From the NCBI GenBank assembly GCA_022494885.1, contig JAGVSM010000210.1:62001-126000 (forward strand): DNA of 64,000 nt, written 5' to 3'. Made by a program: the position numbers and the translations under genes. The DNA is from Micrasema longulum (lineage: Eukaryota; Arthropoda; Insecta; Trichoptera; Brachycentridae). This document shows, piece by piece, positions 21,551 through 32,275 of this stretch (positions are counted from its first letter, which is position 1; the number at the start of each line of letters is the position of its first letter). The notes below the pieces were generated by a model. That model did not search any database and was not told the DNA's origin. It was given only the letters and a program-made list of their open reading frames with translations.

Positions 21551-21675
21551 CTGTCACGATGAATATGTCAATGACGTCTTAAGCCAAGCACTATCATAGA
21601 TTGTATATTATTTAGTCTTAGGAAACACGAAAAATGGACATATACATAGTATACCTACTCGTCTGTCTGAAAAAT

Positions 21676-21975
21676 ATGTTTGACAAATTGCAACAGGGAT
21701 GGAGAATACCTTAAATAAGGGAATATGGAAGACTAGGCATTTACAGGGCTTGTGACCTGTCATTGGCTGGTTTAAGAGCCCACTTTACACACTGTGTAAC
21801 ATTCACCATTTTGTCTATGTTTGAACATCCATATTTCTTCAATTCTTCCATTTGTTGATTTGAGTGAAGTTAAAGAGCTGAAACCTTTATTGTTGTGAAA
21901 AGATTAATCTGACTGAATTATTTCACAAACTCAAATATTGGACAACAAAAATTTGGACTAACTCAAATATTGTGA
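21676..21975 (+). mobile_element. Foldback family FB, A-B form
   Basis: Begins AAATTGCAACAGGGATGGAG (part of A) and runs through module B (TGTGACCTGTCATTGGCTGG, CACTTTACACACTGTGTAAC). At TTATTTCACAAAC it jumps into the inverted end (TTTGGACTAACTCAAATATT, 21,973). Module C and most of the right arm are deleted. Confidence 0.75.
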
Positions 21976-22817
21976 AAAATATGTTATTCTGATTGTTTTT
22001 TTTTCCTGAATTCAAATATGATATCGGGTTTTCCCCAACACACTAGGTTTCTAAGAAACCGGCATTTATAATTGCAAACATTTGAGTACTTTTTTATTCT
22101 TAACTGCACGTTATTCGAACATTTTGACTTACCTAGAAACTGTGAGTAACATTTTTGAATGCTTACCAAGCTGCATTTTGCAGTGGATTCAAAAGTTCCT
22201 TAAACTTTTGATCATGCATTTATTAATGATCGTATTTGTGAACCCACAAATATTCCCTATTTTAATTTTCGCATCACTGATTTTAGGAACCTCCTGTTCG
22301 AGGTACATGAAACCAGGAATATTATCTATGGCTTTGACTAAATTCTGTAGGTGATGAAAAAATATACATATTTGACAACAGGATAAAAAACTGCATTAAG
22401 TGCACTTCTCTTAGGACAAAAATACATTTCAGAAAAAAAAAAATTCCTAAGCGGTAAACAGTCATGATATATTCATAGACTTTTTTTCGGTAGTCTAAAA
22501 GACATGTTTACTGATTTTACTGATTTTGATTTTCATTACTGATTTTGATGACACATTACTGATTTTCACACTTTAAAAAGTAAAGTAGTTCCTGTGTCCT
22601 AAGCACGACAGGTCCTGTTTGTTCGAGCATTGTTTCAAGGCAGTATTGAATGGGACACTTGTAGAGCAGAACTGGAAGTAAAGCCATCCCTCCCTCATCT
22701 TTGTCCCACTCACCCCCGTCTCACCCTTGTCCGCCTCTTGCAATAATTAAATAATTTGCATTAGCAATGTGAATATGAAATTACACTATTGGAAATTGAC
22801 ATTTCTAGACGTTATTA
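21976..22817. other. No gene recognised
   Basis: Overlapping ORFs (61 codons minus, 90 codons plus at 22,082-22,354) are Leu/Ile/Phe-rich and not assigned. A C-rich patch at 22,680-22,735 has no ORF. Confidence 0.45.
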
Positions 22818-23446
22818 TCTTTATGTATATAATTCTTCTGTACGTGTGATGTAACTGAACTTCTCCTAAACGGCTTAACCGATTTACGTACGGTTTTCAG
22901 TAAAATGTAGATCTTTGCTCTGCGCGTGTTCGTAGACATTAAAATGTTCGATCGAATATGTAAAAAAAATATATGGGCATAAATCTTTTTTTCATCGACC
23001 TACCAGGGTTGCATTCGACGAAAATGCATGTACAAAAAAATGGAAGGATGTGGTTTTTTCGAGTTTGAAAAAAGTTTGTTTTTAAATGTTTACAAACAAC
23101 ATTCGCTTTTTATGGATCCCAAACAGATTTTTTACTTACATTCCTTTTAATTTCTTCCCATTTATTTCTTTTTACTGGATTTTTTATAAAAGTAAAATAA
23201 TATTGACTGACATTAAATACATTTTTTGAAAATCGCATTCGTGTATAAAATGCACCCCTGTTGGTGAGAAGAGCCGAGTTTGACCTTTGCAAAAATATTT
23301 TTTTATTTGAAAATGAATTAGTTTTAGTTTTGGAATTTAATAATAAACAAGAATTTAGGTACCTACTTATAAATTAAAAGACTTTTTTCAAGCTAATAGC
23401 AGGCAAGCCAACGTTCGGGCAGGACAATGTCTGTCGGGTCCGCTAG
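22818..23446 (+). mobile_element. Non-autonomous Helitron
   Basis: Begins TC after A (TCTTTATGTATATAATTC), continues CTAAACGGCTTAACCGATTT and ends GTCTGTCGGGTCCGCTAG before T. This is the 5'-TC/CTRR-3' arrangement between A and T expected of Helitrons. The start and end phrases resemble Helitrons common in Lepidoptera. It is about 630 bases with no Rep/helicase coding. The interior (23,140-23,400) recurs at 49,720-49,995. Confidence 0.75.
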
Positions 23447-24285
23447 TTAATTATAAAGTGGTTCAAATGTACGTATGTAATTATGCGAATGCATAAGAGG
23501 AATAACAGTAATATTGCAATAGATACTTTAATACTTGAAGACATTAATAAATGAAGGCGTTATGTTGCAAATCGTTTAAATGTACTTTTTTACATAAATG
23601 TACGGTTCTTTCACATAAAGCCAACAAAACTATAAAAAAATAGAAGAAAATCGATTTTCAGAGCGAATGAAAATGTTATTTTATAAATAATTGTATTGGT
23701 GTTCAAAATGTTAACCCTGGATATCTCTGCTTTTTGTTTTTTTTTTACATGACACTTCTTTCCACTCATGTTCTCACTTGTTACTTTAGATAGTTAAAAT
23801 ATTATATATTAGTTGAGGGACGTAAATATAACAAAATAGATATGTAAAAAATTATAAGAAAAGAAAACTAGATCAAAATATTTGAAAAAACGGCTTCCTA
23901 GCATTCTTCCATGGTGAACGTTGGAAATCAGTAGGAAAATGAAATAAAATATTCTGAATGACAAAAAAAAACATAAATTCGAAATAGAAATCATGGAAAA
24001 AGTTATTATTACTATTGTTTTATGGAAAAAAGGAAACCAGGGGAAAAATGAGACAAAACTACGTATTTAACTTATTCGCTTATTAGGAGGCAAAATTTGT
24101 AGTATTGTTCATTGTTTTTTAATTTAATTTAATTATTCAAACCAATCACAGATTATTTAATAAACCCTTATGGATGGATACATAAGCAGTTACTAATTAA
24201 TTATTTACAAAGCATTTTTAAAGAACATTAAACTACGTATTGTGCGTATAAAACCTTCATCAAACCTGTTTTTTGTAGTTTTATT
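23447..24285. other. No gene recognised
   Basis: A+T-rich with several A and T runs; no ORF longer than 61 codons. Confidence 0.5.
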
Positions 24286-24289
24286 TACT

Positions 24290-24400
24290 GTATGTTTCGA
24301 ACCATAAGACGCACCTTTTTACTCTGAAAATTCAACCAAAAATTTTGATGCGTCTTATGGTCCGATGCGTATTTTTGTACGCAAAATATGGTAAAATATA
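24290..24400. repeat. Small inverted repeat element with ACCATAAGACGCA arms
   Basis: AACCATAAGACGCACC (24,300) is inverted at TGCGTCTTATGGT (24,350-24,362), followed by GATGCGTATTTTTGTACGC and ATATGGTAAAA. The CCATAAGACGCA motif is known from MITE-like DNA elements in several animal genomes. I cannot fix the superfamily from sequence alone. Confidence 0.5.
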
Positions 24401-24948
24401 GAATTTAACATTAGCGTTAACCACATGCTAAGCTATACCCAATAGTATGCTAAACAATAAATAAAAAATCGCTTATTTTCATCACTAATCTAGTCTCTTT
24501 TACCCCTGTCACCCCTCAATCCTTTGTTTCTCGTGCCCTTGCCTCACCCCCACCCCTTGCCATTCACCTCAAACCCCCAACGAGGTGGGCGAGACTCAAC
24601 TACTAACTTTCACGAGACTATTGTCTAGATAACCTCACTTTGCTACCTTTTTATGATTCTGAAAAGGCATTAAGGATTTTAAGTTTAGAAAAAAAATATT
24701 GTCCCTTTTTTGATTTTTTTATTTTTATAACGGTTATTGTAATTTTTTTACCAGTATCCAATAAACAATATTTTCAATAATAACTACACACAATGTTTTG
24801 AGAATATCTGTAATTGCTATTGTTCTGTGATCCCTGTAATTTTATAACGGACACGTACATAGCTTAATCTTAATCCATAGAATTGCACGAAAGGCACACT
24901 ATTTAAAGGAATCATTAATCGGAAAACTCATAGGGAAATATAAGAATA
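24401..24948. other. No gene recognised
   Basis: Contains a C-rich patch (24,495-24,600) without a reading frame. The rest is A+T-rich. Confidence 0.5.
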
Positions 24949-24949
24949 A

Positions 24950-25045
24950 TAGGGAAATATCACATACTAGGAATACCGATAAAAACATGTGAAATGGATA
25001 AGGGAAAATTAATTGTATTTTCAAAATCAATATGGATTTTGTAGA
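24950..25045 (+). repeat. Dispersed repeat, copy 2 (with 5,095-5,190)
   Basis: GGGAAATATCACATACTAGG, AATACCGATAAAAACATGTG and AAAATCAATATGG follow the order of the copy at 5.1 kb. It is cut at 25,049 by the start of a Helitron. Confidence 0.5.
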
Positions 25046-25049
25046 GAAA

Positions 25050-25448
25050 TCTTTATATATATAATTCTTCTGTACGTGTGATGTCACTGAACTCCTAAAC
25101 GGCTTAACCGATTTACGAGCGGTTTTAAGCGAAATGTAGATCTTTGCGCTGCAAGTGTTTGTTAATATACAAAATTTCAATCAAATGTGTCGAAAAAAAT
25201 TTAGAAGCAAAAATCTTTTTTTCATCAATCTACCAGGGTTGCATCCGACGAGAATGCATGTACAAAAAAATGGAAGGATATATTGTTTTTCAGTTTTAAA
25301 AAAAAGTTTGTTTTTGAATGTTTACAAGCAACGTTCGCTTTTTACAGATCCTAATCAAATTTTTTATGAATGCCCAATGTAGACGATCTGCTGCATACCG
25401 AAAATCAGTGTATAAAAGTGATTTCAAACATGTTTATCATTCGGTGAC
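25050..25448 (+). mobile_element. Helitron, second copy
   Basis: Starts TCTTTATATATATAATTCTT after A. It matches the first copy through CTAAACGGCTTAACCGATTT and AAAAAAATGGAAGGAT to about 25,350, then diverges. The divergent part reads CRRSAAYRKSVYKSDFKHVY, which might be a remnant of Helitron coding sequence. The 3' end is uncertain; GTGACTAG before T at 25,442-25,449 fits CTRR but lacks a convincing hairpin. Confidence 0.6.
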
Positions 25449-25449
25449 T

Positions 25450-26383
25450 AGTTTATTATATTGTATACATATTAGCCATTACAATTCATTTTCGAAAATT
25501 ACCACCAGGGTAATTAAAAATCAGTTGTATGCTTAGAGTATATTATACATCTGGTTGCATGTATTCTGTCAAAAGTATAATTTAGCTTAAAGTTCAAGAG
25601 TGAGTTCTTTGTTTTTTTTTTTAATTTGAAGTTATACGTAATTGTTTCCGCAACTATCATAATTACGAGTATATAAAAAGGTGTTCATAAGAATTGTTAT
25701 TTCTTGTTTTCCTTACATTATTGTATTTTTTAACCTTTTAATGATCGATGTAGCGTATTTTCCACACAAACTTAAATATGAAATTTAAATTTAAATTTAA
25801 AAAAAAAACATTATTTTTCCCAGTACCTACATAAAAAAACTATGCATAAAAATATTTTTTTAGTTAGAATTAGAAAAATTGGGCATTGAAGGATTAAGAA
25901 AACAAATAATGTACAAAAAACAGTAAACGTTTTTTATAATCTCGAATTGATTTTTATACAAAGCAACCTGTCCAGCATTATTCCTTTTTAGTATATTTTT
26001 TACACGGTACTGTGTAGAACGTTTTTTCTGAGTAAAAAGAGGTTCTAGTGTATTTGTAATACGTCGCGATGTTTGATACCGTATTTTACACCGACTGTTT
26101 ATAGCGAACAAGTTTCTCATTTTTTCCGTATACCATCAATCCAAAATTACAGACACTAAACGTGAGTGTGCCCCTTTCTACTCACAGCCATTTCAACCGA
26201 AAGCAATATACGCTTTATGAGCTAAAACGTAAGACGTTTTCATGCCAACTGCTGGATAAACCATCAAACGACAAATGCAGGCAACTTAAGGAATATAATA
26301 TACTCGTATGTTTATAAATAAACCTTCAGCTCTGTTTGACTGGAAAAAAAATACGACGTCATTTTGTACAAATGTTTTTTTTC
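25450..26383. other. No firm gene
   Basis: The minus ORF at 25,860-26,120 (86 codons) ends in a Lys/Asn/Phe-rich segment. I considered a decayed piggyBac C-terminus but could not align the cysteines. The rest is A+T-rich. Confidence 0.3.
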
Positions 26384-26788
26384 ACGATATTTGAGTTTGT
26401 CTAAATGTTTGTAGACAAAAAACTGTATTTCACCCCCTTAGGAGTCGTTTAGATAAACAAATTACAACAGGGATGGAGAATACTTTAAAGAAGGTAATTT
26501 AAAAGTCTAGGCATTTACATAGCTGTTGTTTTCAGGCGTTGCCTAGTATGTGAAATAATTCAGTCAAATAAATCTCTTCAAAACAATAAAGGTCTTAGCT
26601 CTTTAACTTCACTAAAATCAACAAATCGAAGAATTGAAGAAATATGGATGTTCAAACATTGACAAAATGGTGAATTTTACAGAGTGTGTTAAATGGTCAC
26701 TTAAACCAGCCATTGACAGGTCATAAGCCCTGTAAATGCCTAGACTTCCATATTACCTTCTTTAAAGTAATCTCCACCCCTGTTTCTT
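26384..26788. mobile_element. Foldback family FB, A-B'-A' form
   Basis: Left arm A (ATATTTGAGTTTGTCTAAAT, ACAACAGGGATGGAGAATAC) runs into the first bases of B, then directly into full module B in minus orientation (TTTTCAGGCGTTGCCTAGTA, CATTGACAGGTCATAAGCCC). It ends in the inverted inner part of A (ACCTTCTTTAAAGTAATCTC). The outer right arm is replaced at 26,785 by a LINE tail. Confidence 0.75.
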
Positions 26789-27048
26789 TTATTTTTATTT
26801 TTATATTTGTTTGTTTTTTTACGCCCATAAGGCTTTTTACATTGCATAAAACACATGCATATGAACAACAGATCGTTGTAAATACAGTTTTAAGAAATAA
26901 AAAGAAAGAACAGTGTTAGTTAGAAAAATATAAAGAAACTATAAAAGAGAAGATTTTGAAAGAGATATTAAAAATAAAAAGTTAGATAAACAAATGAAAT
27001 ATAAACATAATATGTAATATAAAGAAATAAAGTTTGAAGCAGATACGT
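26789..27048 (-). mobile_element. LINE 3' tail
   Basis: The minus strand ends in AAAGCCTTATGGGCGTAAAA followed by an AAATATAAAAATAAAAATAA tail. The GGGCGT box before an A/T tail also occurs at 30.46, 63.75 and 62.52 kb. No coding is recognised. Confidence 0.55.
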
Positions 27049-27194
27049 ATTTGGTATTTTAAATCAACACTATTTCTATTTGATATGGAACTTAAACTAT
27101 ACTCGTACACTACTTTGATAAAAAATAAGGTGAAATTTTTAATTTAAAATACGCGGGCTTTCGAGTCCGGCAAATATTTTTTTTAGGTTTGTAG

Positions 27195-27640
27195 TACTGT
27201 CAGTGAGATTCGTTACAAATGTTATGTCAATATCCGCATTTGTTCAATAGTTACGCACGTGTTTTGTGAACAACAAAAAGTTGATTTAGCGAAATTACAA
27301 TGTCTGATTTTATTGAGCAAAGAAGTTGCATTAAATTTCCTTTGCGGATTGAAATTTCTACTACGAAAACACTGAGAATGTTGCAGAAGACCGGTGACCA
27401 GGTTATGTCACAAAAAAATGCTTGCAGTGGCATAAAGATGGCAGAGAAAATGTTGAATACAAAAATCGCCCTGGACGACCATTACCGTCAACTGATGAAC
27501 AACACGTCAAGGAAATCAAAGATTGGTGTTCAAAAATCGATTGATTGATCGTCGATTGACACTTAAAAACCTCGCTGATACTGTTGACATTTTGTTTGCA
27601 TCAGACCATTTTAAAATATGTTTTGTGCCTGAAAATAGTG
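27195..27640 (+). pseudogene. Mariner 5' half with transposase N-terminus
   Basis: Encodes MSDFIEQRSCIKFPLRIEIS, KTLRMLQKTGDQVMSQKNA and (after frameshifts) STDEQHVKEIKDWCSK, then TLKNLADTVD-like and HILKHVLCL. These are the N-terminal helix-turn-helix region of a mariner transposase. The upstream leader (CGTTACAAATGTTATGTCAA, TTGTTCAATAGTTACGC) also fits that family. Frameshifts near 27,440 and 27,540 and truncation at 27,640, with all catalytic Asp residues lost, make it inactive. It is possibly the same family as the element at 7.9 kb, which keeps only the other half. Confidence 0.85.
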
Positions 27641-27669
27641 AAATCTCATTTGGTTCCAAAAAGACTCAA

Positions 27670-28065
27670 TTTTTTTATTTTTTATTTATACTTTTTTAAG
27701 TTAGTTCTTAACATCTAAAGAACTAATATAAACTTTTAATAACATTACATTTTTTTTATCAAAATTTTTCGGTAACATATTTTTTCAAATTAATTTTAAA
27801 TATTTCGATCTTTTCCATCTCCTGTATTTCTTCAGGCAACTCATTGTACAGCTTCAAGCCCTTGTACAATTAGTTTTTAGATCCTGTTTTTCTTCCTCAT
27901 TGGTAATCTTATCTTTTTTTTATCCCTTGTTGCATATGGATGACATTGTTAAATAAGTTTTATTCGTGTTTTAATTTTATTTATCCCTTTAATTATTTTA
28001 TGCAGAAAAATTGCCACATTATATTTAATTTCAAAGAACTTCTGAATTATAGAAATTGAAAAAAA
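27670..28065 (-). pseudogene. LINE ORF2 C-terminus
   Basis: The minus strand reads YKGLKLYNELPEEIQEMEKI, EIFKINLKKYVTEKF and a stop. This is the end of ORF2 in CR1/Jockey-like LINEs (GxxLYNxLPxxIK, FKxxLKxxL). A 3' UTR of about 60 bases and an AATAAAAAATAAAAAA tail follow. It is cut at about 28,068 by a foldback element. Related ends are at 32.7, 47.1 and 58.4 kb. Confidence 0.7.
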
Positions 28066-28068
28066 TCA

Positions 28069-28345
28069 CATTTTCAGGCGTTGCCTAGTATGTAGGTGAA
28101 ATAATTCAATTAGATGAATCTCACCGGCATAAATAAAGGTTTTTGCTCTTTAACTTCACAAACATCAACAGATGAAAGAATTGAAGGAATATAGATGTTC
28201 AAATATGGGCAGAATGGTGAATGTTACACAGTGTGTAAAGTGGCCACCTAAACCAGCCATTGACAGGTCATAAGCCCTGAAGATGCGTAGATTTGTATAT
28301 TACCTTCTCTTAAATGTTCTTCATCTCTGTTATAATATGTAAAAA
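28069..28345 (-). mobile_element. Foldback family FB, B module
   Basis: The complete B module reads from TTTTCAGGCGTTGCCTAGTA through CATCAACAGATGAAAGAATT, GAATGTTACACAGTGTGTAA and CATTGACAGGTCATAAGCCC to TTCTTCATCTCTGTTATAAT. The outer arms are lost. It is the uninterrupted reference for the LINE insertion at 21,255. Confidence 0.75.
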
Positions 28346-28465
28346 TCAACTTCATCATTCCTCAACGTTCTGATTTAGCTAGGCAAGATCAGTTCGACGA
28401 CGTGCGGTTGTCCTTTTCGCACAGTTTCGTGGAGGCATTTGTGAGAGTGACCGAAAAACTGTGTT

Positions 28466-28560
28466 CAAATAAATATGGAGTTTCACACGAGAGCAACTAT
28501 TTAGGCAAAAACGCTCGTCCAGGATTTTGGCTCTATTTTTACACTCAAAATTGTATTATT
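28466..28560 (-). mobile_element. SINE family 1 head block, isolated
   Basis: The minus strand begins GAGTGTAAAAATAGAGCCAA and AATCCTGGACGAGCG, matching the head block at 863-790 and 49,540. No tRNA-like part follows. Confidence 0.5.
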
Positions 28561-28629
28561 TATTCCCACGGACACAAGAGTCAAACTTTATCTAGAAATT
28601 TGTATTCTAAAACGTGGATGAAATAATAT

Positions 28630-29066
28630 GACATTTAGTAAAAAATATTTTCGAAGGAACAGATTTAGATTTAGAAAGTCTTAGTTCTTGTAGGTTTGAT
28701 GCACTTTTTTAAAGTTCCTTCTCTGTTTCAGGACTAAAGAGTATTTTTACTCGCGCCATAGAGTTAAATAATCTGATGTATTTAATCACGGGTAAAATCC
28801 GTACGTAATGTTCATTCAGACGGTTAAAATTGCAGTCGATATTTAAATGTTAAAGCTCTATTTCACGCCTGAAAAGCTTTACATAAATCTGTCTAGGGAG
28901 CTTTCAAGCTGTATTAAAGTGATTTTGAGATTTAATTGTATGAAATGTTGAGTTTCAAATGGAAGGAATTTGGTATTGGAATGGCATTGAGTTGAATTTG
29001 TTGCATTGAATCTTGCGTGTGCTAGTAAGTTGAATTCATAAAAATCAATTGTCGAAAAAGATGATT
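28630..29066. other. No gene recognised
   Basis: Less A+T-rich than average but without an ORF or repeat I can name. Confidence 0.45.
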
Positions 29067-29067
29067 A

Positions 29068-29702
29068 ATTCAATATATTTATTTAACTTTTTGTACATAA
29101 TGTTATTTGTACATTGGCGGGCTTATTGCCAAATGGCAATTTCTTCCAACCAATAAAACAAAAGTTTTAATTTTATAATTCAAGTTACAGAACATATTCA
29201 ATAGAAAAAAAAAATTAAAAGCTAAAGATATATAAACATAGAAAAAAACGTATTTGTTTATAAATTACCTTAAATCAAAACTATTACTTAATGGCAAAAA
29301 GGAAAAAAAAGAAAGAGGAAAAAGGAAAGGAGGAGAGATTAAGGAAAAGAAAGGAGATGTTTCTTCAGACGTGATTTAAACAGAGATAATGTAGTTACAT
29401 CTTTGATGGTGGATTGGAGATGATTCCACAGTCGAGCCGCATGCACACTATATGAGTTAGAGAAGAAAGAGGAATTCTGGATGGGTATTAAGAGAGTGCC
29501 TTGAGAATTAGAACGAAGAGGTAAACCATGAACTGATAAGCGTTCAAATTTTTCACGCAGGTATATTGGAGCGTTAGGACTATGAAGTACATTGAACAGA
29601 AGTGAGAGGGAGTGATAGTCTCTCCGCTGTCCAATTTTGATCCATTTCAGTTGCCTACGATAATCAGAAATGTGCTCAGATTTCCTAAGACCAAAAATGT
29701 AC
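29068..29702 (-). pseudogene. LINE 3' end, second copy of the 9.1-kb family
   Basis: Same tail (TTGTACATTGGCGGGCTTAT on the plus strand) and the same coding region as 9,093-9,690, visibly over 90 percent identical. It includes an extra AGGAGAGATTAAGG segment absent from the first copy. The 5' end stops at TGTACCTTA (29,702), where a foldback element begins. The reading frame is less intact than in the first copy. Confidence 0.8.
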
Positions 29703-29705
29703 CTT

Positions 29706-30060
29706 ATTTATTTATTTACAGGGCTTATGGCCTATCATTGGCTGATTTAAGTGGCCACTTTACACACTGTGTAACATATACATTTCTACCTATGTTTGAC
29801 CATCTATATTCCCTCAATTCTTCCATATATTCACTTTGTGAAATTAAAGAGCTAAAACCTTTATTGATGCAGGTAAGATTCTGGCAAAATTATTTTACCT
29901 ACGTACTAGGCAACGCCTGAAAAAATTTTTTTTCTATCTGGGACCAGCTGGTTTAATCGACAATATTTTGAGTTTGTTCAATATTTTGAAAGCAAGAACT
30001 GGATTCAACCCACTTGTAAATTATTAATATTGTATTACAACAGAGATAAAGAATATAATT
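29706..30060 (+). mobile_element. Foldback family FB, B-C-A order
   Basis: Begins within B (TTTACAGGGCTTATGGCC), runs to AGGCAACGCCTGAAAAAA, then C (GGGACCAGCTGGTTTAATCG), then A (ACAATATTTTGAGTTTG, ACTGGATTCAACCCAC, ACAACAGAGATAAAGAA). It supports C being joined to A as part of the element. Confidence 0.75.
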
Positions 30061-30067
30061 ATTTCAA

Positions 30068-30290
30068 TTTCACTAACAACACATGATTGCAGAGCATTTT
30101 ATACGGGAAAAATATCGCGATAATTTCAAATTAGAATAAAAGAACACATAAGATGTCTCAAAAGTAATAATTTTTCGGAATTTGCTGACCATATTTTGAC
30201 AAATAATCACTTCTTTAATTTTGAAAATGGAATCGAAATATTGCATTTAAATAATAAAACTAAATAATTTGAATATTCTTAAAATAAAAA
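30068..30290 (+). pseudogene. PLE GIY-YIG endonuclease C-terminal remnant
   Basis: The plus frame reads DCRAFYTGKISR, one stop, then FQIRIKEHIRC, SEFADHILTNNHFFNFENGI and EILHLNNKTK. This matches the second half of the GIY-YIG domain of Penelope-like retroelements (YxGxTxRxFxxRxxEH, then ADHxxxxNHxF and an IL block). The GIY motif itself and the reverse transcriptase are missing. It supports the presence of autonomous PLEs in this genome as the source of the terminal segments at 5.7, 10.9, 18, 31.2, 41.5, 45.7 and 52.9 kb. Confidence 0.7.
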
Positions 30291-30454
30291 AAACCGTCAA
30301 ACAAAATTAAATTATTATAAATAATAAATTAAACTTAAGTCAAAGACCTATTTTTTATGTTTTACCTAGAAAGTTTAACCGTACCTAAAACACAATTACC
30401 CCCTCCTCTATCCTTATCGACACCCACTAATCTGTTCACTGTTCCTTTTACATA

Positions 30455-31235
30455 TTATTTATTTATTTTGTTCATAACGCCCAAAAGGCATATACAAAAA
30501 ATAAAAATGAAATCCATTCTAACATACTAAATAATAAACACAGAATATACAGAAAAAATATGTGAAATTAGTTAAAAAGGAAATAATATAAAGTTTTACA
30601 AAGTAAAAAAAATAATAATAATAACAAAAGTATGCAAGAAAAAACAGTAAGCATATAAACAAAAAATGCAAAGATATAAGCTTATGAAATAAATTCTGTA
30701 AAGCAAACCATAAATAAAGTGTTACGGTAAGCAAGAAAGACATTTTTAAGTTAAATTAATATGAGCAAGCATATATTATCATGAGAAAATAATAAATAAA
30801 AATACATATCTATGAAATGCGTATTTGCCAATACTACAATGCAATTTGATATAATAGTAAAAAATAAAAAACAAGTATAAGGTAATAAAAATAAACAAGT
30901 AAGTATTTTTTTTAAATTTATGGAATTGAATTGTCAATAATAGTTTGACGAGCAGCTACAAATAAACTTGATATTGTGGACTTATAAGATGGTAAAAAAT
31001 TGGACAGAATGTCTGCAGCCGTTCCATAAGTGTTACCTAACCTATGCAGTCTCAGTATCAATGAATTGTTTTATTGGTTGAAAAAAGTACTGGAGCAATG
31101 AATCAATAAAGTACTCCTAGTGTTGACAGCAGGTACTCTAAAATTAATCAAATTAAGTATTTTTGGTGCGTCAAAAAGAGAGTTTACAATTTTATACAGT
31201 ACAATGAGATCATTAATAGTTCTTATTTATGTATG
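30455..31235 (-). pseudogene. LINE 3' end with ORF2 C-terminus
   Basis: The minus strand encodes INDLIVLYKIVNSLFDAPKI, LRLHRLGNTYGTAADILSNF and SLFVAARQTIIDN, then a stop near 30,920. The 3' UTR of about 450 bases ends in TGCCTTTTGGGCGTTATG and an AAATAAATAAT tail at about 30,458. One in-frame stop follows STFFNQ. Relationship to the LINE at 19.8 kb is seen in the DLxVLxKIxNSLxDAPK block. A close copy of the 3' UTR occupies 63,745-64,000. Confidence 0.8.
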
Positions 31236-31247
31236 TTTATTTATTAT

Positions 31248-31385
31248 ATAACCCTGAAGGGGGCAACGTATAGTTGCCGAAACAAGTCGGTTGTATCAAT
31301 TAAAAGTGGTTTATAAATAATTAAGTTGTTTTTTATATATCTCAAAAATATAACAATGATCCACTAAGTTAGTGCTACAAATACC
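31248..31385 (+). mobile_element. PLE 3' end with hammerhead-like core
   Basis: CTGAAGG at 31,254 is followed by a perfect six-base stem GGCAAC/GTTGCC with a five-base loop (31,262-31,278) and GAAAC (31,279). A four-base stem ACAA/TTGT with loop GTCGG follows, then A (31,295). This is a hammerhead ribozyme order with G in place of A9 and one extra base. The flank AAAAGTGGTTTATAA and TTAGTGCTACAAATACC matches 5,705-5,835. Stem I pairing next to the core was not found. Confidence 0.55.
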
Positions 31386-31389
31386 AACA

Positions 31390-32030
31390 AAAAAGGTTGT
31401 TTAAACTTTGGCTAAATTTCAAGGCATATACTGTCAATTTAAACCTATTATTGGAGCTTCACAATGAAGTTGGCTGTACTGATTCCCGATGTAAAAAAGC
31501 TAAGATAACACCATCTGCCAGAAAAAATTAGATCTTATTACTAATTATTAATTACTCTTATTACCCTATTAATTATATGATGCTATTAACGCATCGTATT
31601 TAATGGCCAATGTCTTGAGCTACAGTGTTAGAGTTTTTGAATCCTTGGAACATTTCATATATGATGTTATTCATTATCCATTCATATAAAATATTTTATT
31701 ATTTAGCAAAAATTGTATTTTCTGTTCTATTTAACTAATCTATTTTTTCTGATTTATTTGTCTTAACTGTAACGTAATTGAAACCCGCTTTATTTATTTG
31801 TTTAACAGTAGTGTTCTATGCAGCATAAAATTCTTCAAATCGTCCGCGTAATCAATCATGATAATCAAATTATTCAGTTGACATAATAACAGTTGGTTTG
31901 AAACAAAATAAACGTCATTAATTAATTTCCGAGAGAGGGTGATGATGAAAGACTAAAAATAAATCATTTTTAACTTTTTTTAAAGAAAAAAAACCACTAA
32001 TAAAATGTTTGTTTTTTTTATTTATATTTT
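31390..32030. other. No gene recognised
   Basis: A short frame near 31,400-31,530 reads LLELHNEVGCTDSRCKKAKI, with no family I can name. The rest is A+T-rich. Confidence 0.4.
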
Positions 32031-32034
32031 TTTA

Positions 32035-32275
32035 CACATATACACACCCTCGCACCATATATATATATATATATATACTTACCGTCACTAACATGTACAA
32101 TGATAACACTGATACATGTTGGCAAAAATATTATCACGTTATAATAAAAGTTATCCCCATAATGTAATTGAGACACTTTTTATATATATATTTCTACCAA
32201 CATATTGAAACCATTGTATAAATTCTATGTATTTTTTTTTTATGAGAAAAATAAAATAAAATATTATAATTACTT
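32035..32275 (+). repeat. Dispersed repeat with CA/TA start, copy 2
   Basis: ACACCCTCGCACC and a (TA)n run lead into CACTAACATGTACAATGATA, GTTATAATAAAAGTTAT and CCATTGTATAAATTC, then an A-rich tail, as at 3,080-3,360. Confidence 0.6.

Noticed and set aside
25860..26120. PiggyBac transposase C-terminus (86-codon minus ORF)
   Set aside because: The Phe-Glu-Ile segment recalled the family, but the cysteine pattern of its zinc-binding end is not present.
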